A DNA stretch of 16,401 nt from Deltaproteobacteria bacterium RIFCSPLOWO2_02_FULL_57_26 (GTDB taxonomy: Bacteria > Desulfobacterota > Binatia > UBA9968): the NCBI GenBank assembly GCA_001798455.1, contig MGSI01000132.1, positions 1 through 16,401 on the forward strand. Direction: 5' to 3'. Both the position numbers and the translations under genes were made by a program. Below are positions 13,876-16,401 of the stretch, one piece after another. The first letter of the stretch is position 1; each line of letters begins with the position of its first letter. Under the pieces are notes generated by a model. It was given only the letters and a program-made list of their open reading frames with translations. It searched no databases and was not told the DNA's origin.

Positions 13876-14742
13876 CTAACTTCTGTAGCGAGCGTCGAGG
13901 GCATATTTCTCGTCCAGGCCGACGATCTCATGAAACTCGTCAAAGGGCATCAGGCGGTCGAGGATTCCTTGAGTTGTTCCCTGCGCACGCAGCGCGCCGT
14001 AAACCTCTTTGAGTGCCTTGGCTGAAGCGTAAAGCGGGGCGAGCGGCCAGACAATCATTTGAAATCCCACCTCACTCAGCTCCTCGGGTGACATAAGTGG
14101 GGTGACGCCGCGTTCGATCATGTTGGCGACGAGGGGCCCGGGGACGGCCTGAGCTATTTCGCGCATCTCTTCTTTCGTCTCAGGCGCCTCTATAAAGACG
14201 GCGTCCGCGCCTGCCTGCTTAAAGGCGACGCCTCGCCGAATCGCCTCTTTGAGTCCGAGAGCCTGCCGCGCGTCCGTGCGCGCGACGACGAAGAGGTCCC
14301 CGCCTTCCCTCGCCTCCAGAGCCGCCGTGAGCTTCTTGAGCTGCTCCTCAAGCGGGATCACCGCCTTACCTTTCATGTGGCCGCAGCGCTTAGGCCATAC
14401 TTGATCCTCAAGGAACAGCCCTGCAGCGCCAGCGCGGATGAGCTCTTTGACCGTACGAATGACATTGATGGCGTTGCCGTAGCCGGTGTCGGCGTCGACG
14501 ATGACAGGCTGCTCGACCACGCCGCAGATCCGCTGCGCTGCTGCAAGCATCTCGGTTTGCGTGAGCAGGCCGAAGTCGGGCTCGCCAAGTAGCGTCGCCG
14601 ATAAGCTATACCCGGTGGTGAAGATGACCTCGAAGTCGGCGCGGGCAGCGAGCTTGGCGCTAAGCGCGTCGTAAACGCCGGGCATAAGCAGGGAACTTTT
14701 TTGCTTGAGCAACGCGCGTATCAGGGCAGCCTTCTGTGTCAT
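13876..14742 (-). CDS. Isocitrate lyase/PEP mutase superfamily enzyme, methylisocitrate lyase-like
   Basis: A 288-residue TIM-barrel enzyme of the ICL/PEPM superfamily, whose members make or break C-C or P-C bonds next to a carboxylate using Mg2+. The superfamily signature KRCGH is at 118-122, and metal or substrate residues are seen in DADTGYGN (83-90), EDQ (112-114) and ARTDA (154-158). PGVYDALSAKLA (21-32) is typical of the short PrpB/dimethylmalate lyase/oxaloacetate decarboxylase branch, not full isocitrate lyase. The frame extends upstream past the SDR stop, but ATG 14742 has GGGAGGAA just before it and gives the standard N-terminus. No other methylcitrate-cycle genes (prpC, prpD) are near, so the substrate is open. 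It is 34 bp downstream of the SDR, likely one operon. Confidence 0.88.
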   Translation of the reverse strand: MTQKAALIRALLKQKSSLLMPGVYDALSAKLAARADFEVIFTTGYSLSATLLGEPDFGLLTQTEMLAAAQRICGVVEQPVIVDADTGYGNAINVIRTVKELIRAGAAGLFLEDQVWPKRCGHMKGKAVIPLEEQLKKLTAALEAREGGDLFVVARTDARQALGLKEAIRRGVAFKQAGADAVFIEAPETKEEMREIAQAVPGPLVANMIERGVTPLMSPEELSEVGFQMIVWPLAPLYASAKALKEVYGALRAQGTTQGILDRLMPFDEFHEIVGLDEKYALDARYRS

Positions 14743-14776
14743 GTTTCCTCCCAAAATAAATCGGAGCGGGGGCCGG

Positions 14777-15484
14777 TTAGAACCTTTCCACGTAAGGGCG
14801 GATATCGATCTCGTGCGTCCACGCGTTCTTGGGCTGTCTGTAGGCGTGGATGATGGCGTCGGCGATGGCGTCGGGGGGAATGGTGGTGTCGCCTGGCCGG
14901 TCCGGCTCGCGGGCGCGCAGGCGGGGCGTTTCGATTTGACCATCCACCACTACGTGGATCACGTGGATTCCTTGCGGATGGAATTCGCGGGCCAGGGCTT
15001 GGCCAAGCATGCGCAGCGACGATTTGGCGATCGCCAGAGGGGCGAAGCCGGCGCGGCCGCGCAACGAGGCGGTGGCCCCGGTGAGCGAGATGAAACCGTG
15101 GCCAACCTTGAGCATGTCGGGAATCACAGCCTGAGCCAAGTGGACGGCTCCCATGACTCCCACCTCGAAGGATTGGCGGATGACTTCGGGGTCGAGATCG
15201 AGGAAGGCGCCCCGTCCAAAACCACTGGCGTTGTAGGCGAGCGCCGTGATGGTCCCCAGATCGCTGCGGATTTTTGCCACCGCCTCGCGGGCTGCCTGGC
15301 GGTCGGTAACATCCACCGGGACCACCAACGCCTTACCTTTCATGGCTTGGATCTGGCTGGCGACGGGCTCGCTTGACTCGGCGCGACGCGAAAGGAGCCC
15401 CACCGAGAAGCCCTCGCTGGCGAAGGCGCGCGCCAGCGAGGCGCCGAGCCCGGGACCGACACCGGCGACGATAGCGGCTTCCAC
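14777..15484 (-). CDS. Atypical short-chain dehydrogenase/reductase lacking the catalytic Tyr
   Basis: A 235-residue Rossmann-fold SDR. The cofactor-binding loop is GVGPGLG at 8-14 instead of TGxxxGxG, followed by LLSRR (30-34), where the Arg pair would favour NADP(H). VDVT is at 57-60. NASG (85-88) replaces NNAG. In the active-site helix, GATASLRGRAGFAPLAIAK (136-154) keeps Lys154 but has Leu150 at the Tyr position of YxxxK, and Ala or Thr where the Ser normally is. It resembles the known SDR subgroup that has Phe instead of Tyr and a GATASLRG stretch. Oxidoreductase activity by the usual mechanism is therefore doubtful. GTG 15484 is the likely start, 8 bp after the remnant upstream; the ribosome site is weak. 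Confidence 0.88.
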   Translation of the reverse strand: MEAAIVAGVGPGLGASLARAFASEGFSVGLLSRRAESSEPVASQIQAMKGKALVVPVDVTDRQAAREAVAKIRSDLGTITALAYNASGFGRGAFLDLDPEVIRQSFEVGVMGAVHLAQAVIPDMLKVGHGFISLTGATASLRGRAGFAPLAIAKSSLRMLGQALAREFHPQGIHVIHVVVDGQIETPRLRAREPDRPGDTTIPPDAIADAIIHAYRQPKNAWTHEIDIRPYVERF

Positions 15485-15490
15485 GGCGAC

Positions 15491-15854
15491 TTAACCTTTC
15501 GGACCGGGATGGATGAACAACTCTTCGAGGGTCATTAATCTGCCGATCAAGCCTTGCTCGTAAGAATACTGCATGAGGGTCGCTAAGTTTTCCCGGTTCG
15601 CCTCGTCGTGGCCATAAGCCCAGGGGTCCTTTCCGATGATAGCTTCCTGCTCCTCGAGCGCATGGCGAAACCAGGCGAGCGGGACGACCCTTGGGTTCTC
15701 CATCCTCTTATAGGCCGCCTCTTTGGCGCGCTGAGGAGATCATGTTGGTCAGAACCGTGAGCTCGATCCCGTCGGGCTGGACGGTTCCTTCCTTGAGGGC
15801 GCGTATGATCTCGTAATCGCCGCAGGCCAAGGTTAAAGGGAGTTTTTTGGACAT
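15491..15854 (-). pseudogene. Remnant of a 4,5-dihydroxyphthalate decarboxylase-like gene
   Basis: Two pieces of one gene remain. From ATG 15854 the frame reads MSKKLPLTLACGDYEIIRAL and on to GTVQPDGIELTVLT, the N-terminus of this family, then runs into a stop at 15708-15710. The C-terminal piece is in another frame: EAAYKRMENPRVVPLAW, then DPWAYG, ANRENLATLMQYSYEQGL and LTLEELF, ending at 15491. The family is about 320-330 residues long, so some 200 residues are missing from the middle, and the join (around 15728-15750) is out of frame. The intact protein has a periplasmic-binding-protein-like fold and may decarboxylate aromatic acids. The tail could still be translated from ATG 15703 as a 70-residue peptide, but function is unlikely. 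Family assignment is from recognised motifs. Confidence 0.72.
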
Positions 15855-15959
15855 GCGGTTTATCTAGCACGGTTTGCCGCGATTTTCCAAATGGGGTAGG
15901 GCGCTTTTATTTTGGCGGCTAAAATTGTAAATTGGCGTCTCCCATAGAAGGGAGAACCT

Positions 15960-16401
15960 ATGAGATTACGAACGCTCTTTTTTGCAACCGTTCTCATGCT
16001 GGTGGTTCCGACCGCGCCGCTGCGGGCCCAGACGAAGGTCCGGATCAACTGGACCGCCGTTACCGGCGCTCAGAGCGGCGTTTATGTCGCCCACGAAGAA
16101 GGGCTCTTTAAGAAAAACGGCCTGGAGGTGGAACTGATCCACATCCCCTCTAGCTCCAGAGGCATTCAGGCGATACTCGCCGGGGAACTCGCCTTCTCCA
16201 CCATGGATGGGCAGAACGCCGTGCAAGCGAATCTCAAAGGGGCGGGATTGGCGCTGGTTGCCGGCGCGACCAACCGCTTCGTCTTCTCTCTCATGTCGCG
16301 TCCCGAGATTAAAAAGATAAGCGATCTTAAGGGCAAAAAGATCGGAATCACCCGTATCGGCTCTTCCACGCACACGGCAACCCTGTACGCCCTTAGCCAG
16401 G
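15960..16401 (+). CDS. NMT1/THI5-like ABC transporter substrate-binding protein, 3' truncated
   Basis: 147 codons are visible before the window ends; the full protein is usually about 320-340 residues. It starts with a Sec signal peptide (MRLRTLFFATVLMLVV, with likely cleavage after PLRA at about residue 23). The mature part has the family hallmarks: YVAHEEGLFKKNGLEVELI at about 42-60, the segment IQAILAGELAFSTMDGQNAV, and ISDLKGKKIGITRIGSSTH at about 120-138, as in SsuA/TauA/ThiY-type proteins. It should bind a small molecule in the periplasm for an ABC importer; no permease or ATPase gene is seen. ATG 15960 has GGGAG six bases upstream. It diverges from the decarboxylase remnant. The ligand cannot be told, since this family is very diverse. 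Confidence 0.9.
   Translation, partial: MRLRTLFFATVLMLVVPTAPLRAQTKVRINWTAVTGAQSGVYVAHEEGLFKKNGLEVELIHIPSSSRGIQAILAGELAFSTMDGQNAVQANLKGAGLALVAGATNRFVFSLMSRPEIKKISDLKGKKIGITRIGSSTHTATLYALSQ

Noticed and set aside
14705..15376. Long open frame on + opposite the SDR and ICL-family genes
   Set aside because: Antisense of two well-recognised genes in GC-rich DNA; its composition is that of a reverse-frame shadow.
15855..15959. Sigma70 promoter for the binding-protein gene
   Set aside because: AT-rich words such as TAAAAT are present but no -35/-10 pair with good spacing could be supported.

Overview
The window reads as a chromosomal, gene-dense stretch of a Gram-negative bacterium. It holds an F0 ATP synthase gene block, hemL, dnaA and dnaN, an LPS-type heptose isomerase (GmhA), and at the right end a catabolic-looking set (ICL/PEP-mutase enzyme, SDR, decarboxylase remnant, NMT1/THI5-type binding protein). 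That mix, with the deoxyhypusine-synthase-like gene beside gmhA, resembles uncultivated soil or groundwater Deltaproteobacteria-like lineages (Binatia/Tectomicrobia/Rokubacteria-like). This placement is inference from gene content only.

Layout. (1) Positions 2-1306: 3' part of a membrane sensor histidine kinase, followed by a 417-bp gap holding only possible remnants. (2) 1724-7567, all on +: a PLP sugar aminotransferase, gmhA, a DHS-like protein, an endonuclease III-like glycosylase, a SAM-hydrolysing DUF62 enzyme, a site-2-type membrane protease and a dCMP deaminase; the last three have overlapping stop and start codons. (3) A symmetrical terminator at 7567-7596 separates them from the convergent - strand block atpZ-atpI-atpB-atpE, which encodes only membrane parts of ATP synthase, so the b, delta and F1 genes must lie elsewhere. 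(4) hemL on - is upstream of that block, separated by a 144-bp spacer rich in nested inverted repeats. (5) hemL and dnaA diverge from a 422-bp region with several palindromes, including two consensus DnaA boxes back to back. (6) dnaA and dnaN flank a compact oriC-like region with DnaA boxes, a run of DnaA-trios and an AT-rich segment. (7) On -, upstream to downstream: a deleted and frameshifted 4,5-dihydroxyphthalate-decarboxylase-like pseudogene, an SDR lacking its catalytic Tyr, and an isocitrate lyase/PEP mutase family enzyme. Diverging from them on + is an NMT1/THI5 substrate-binding protein cut by the window end.

I found no CRISPR array, rRNA, tRNA, complete insertion sequence or phage module. 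The most informative features are the replication origin with two DnaA-box clusters, the mutually exclusive inverted repeats between hemL and atpZ, the gmhA/DHS-like pairing, and several enzymes missing canonical catalytic residues.
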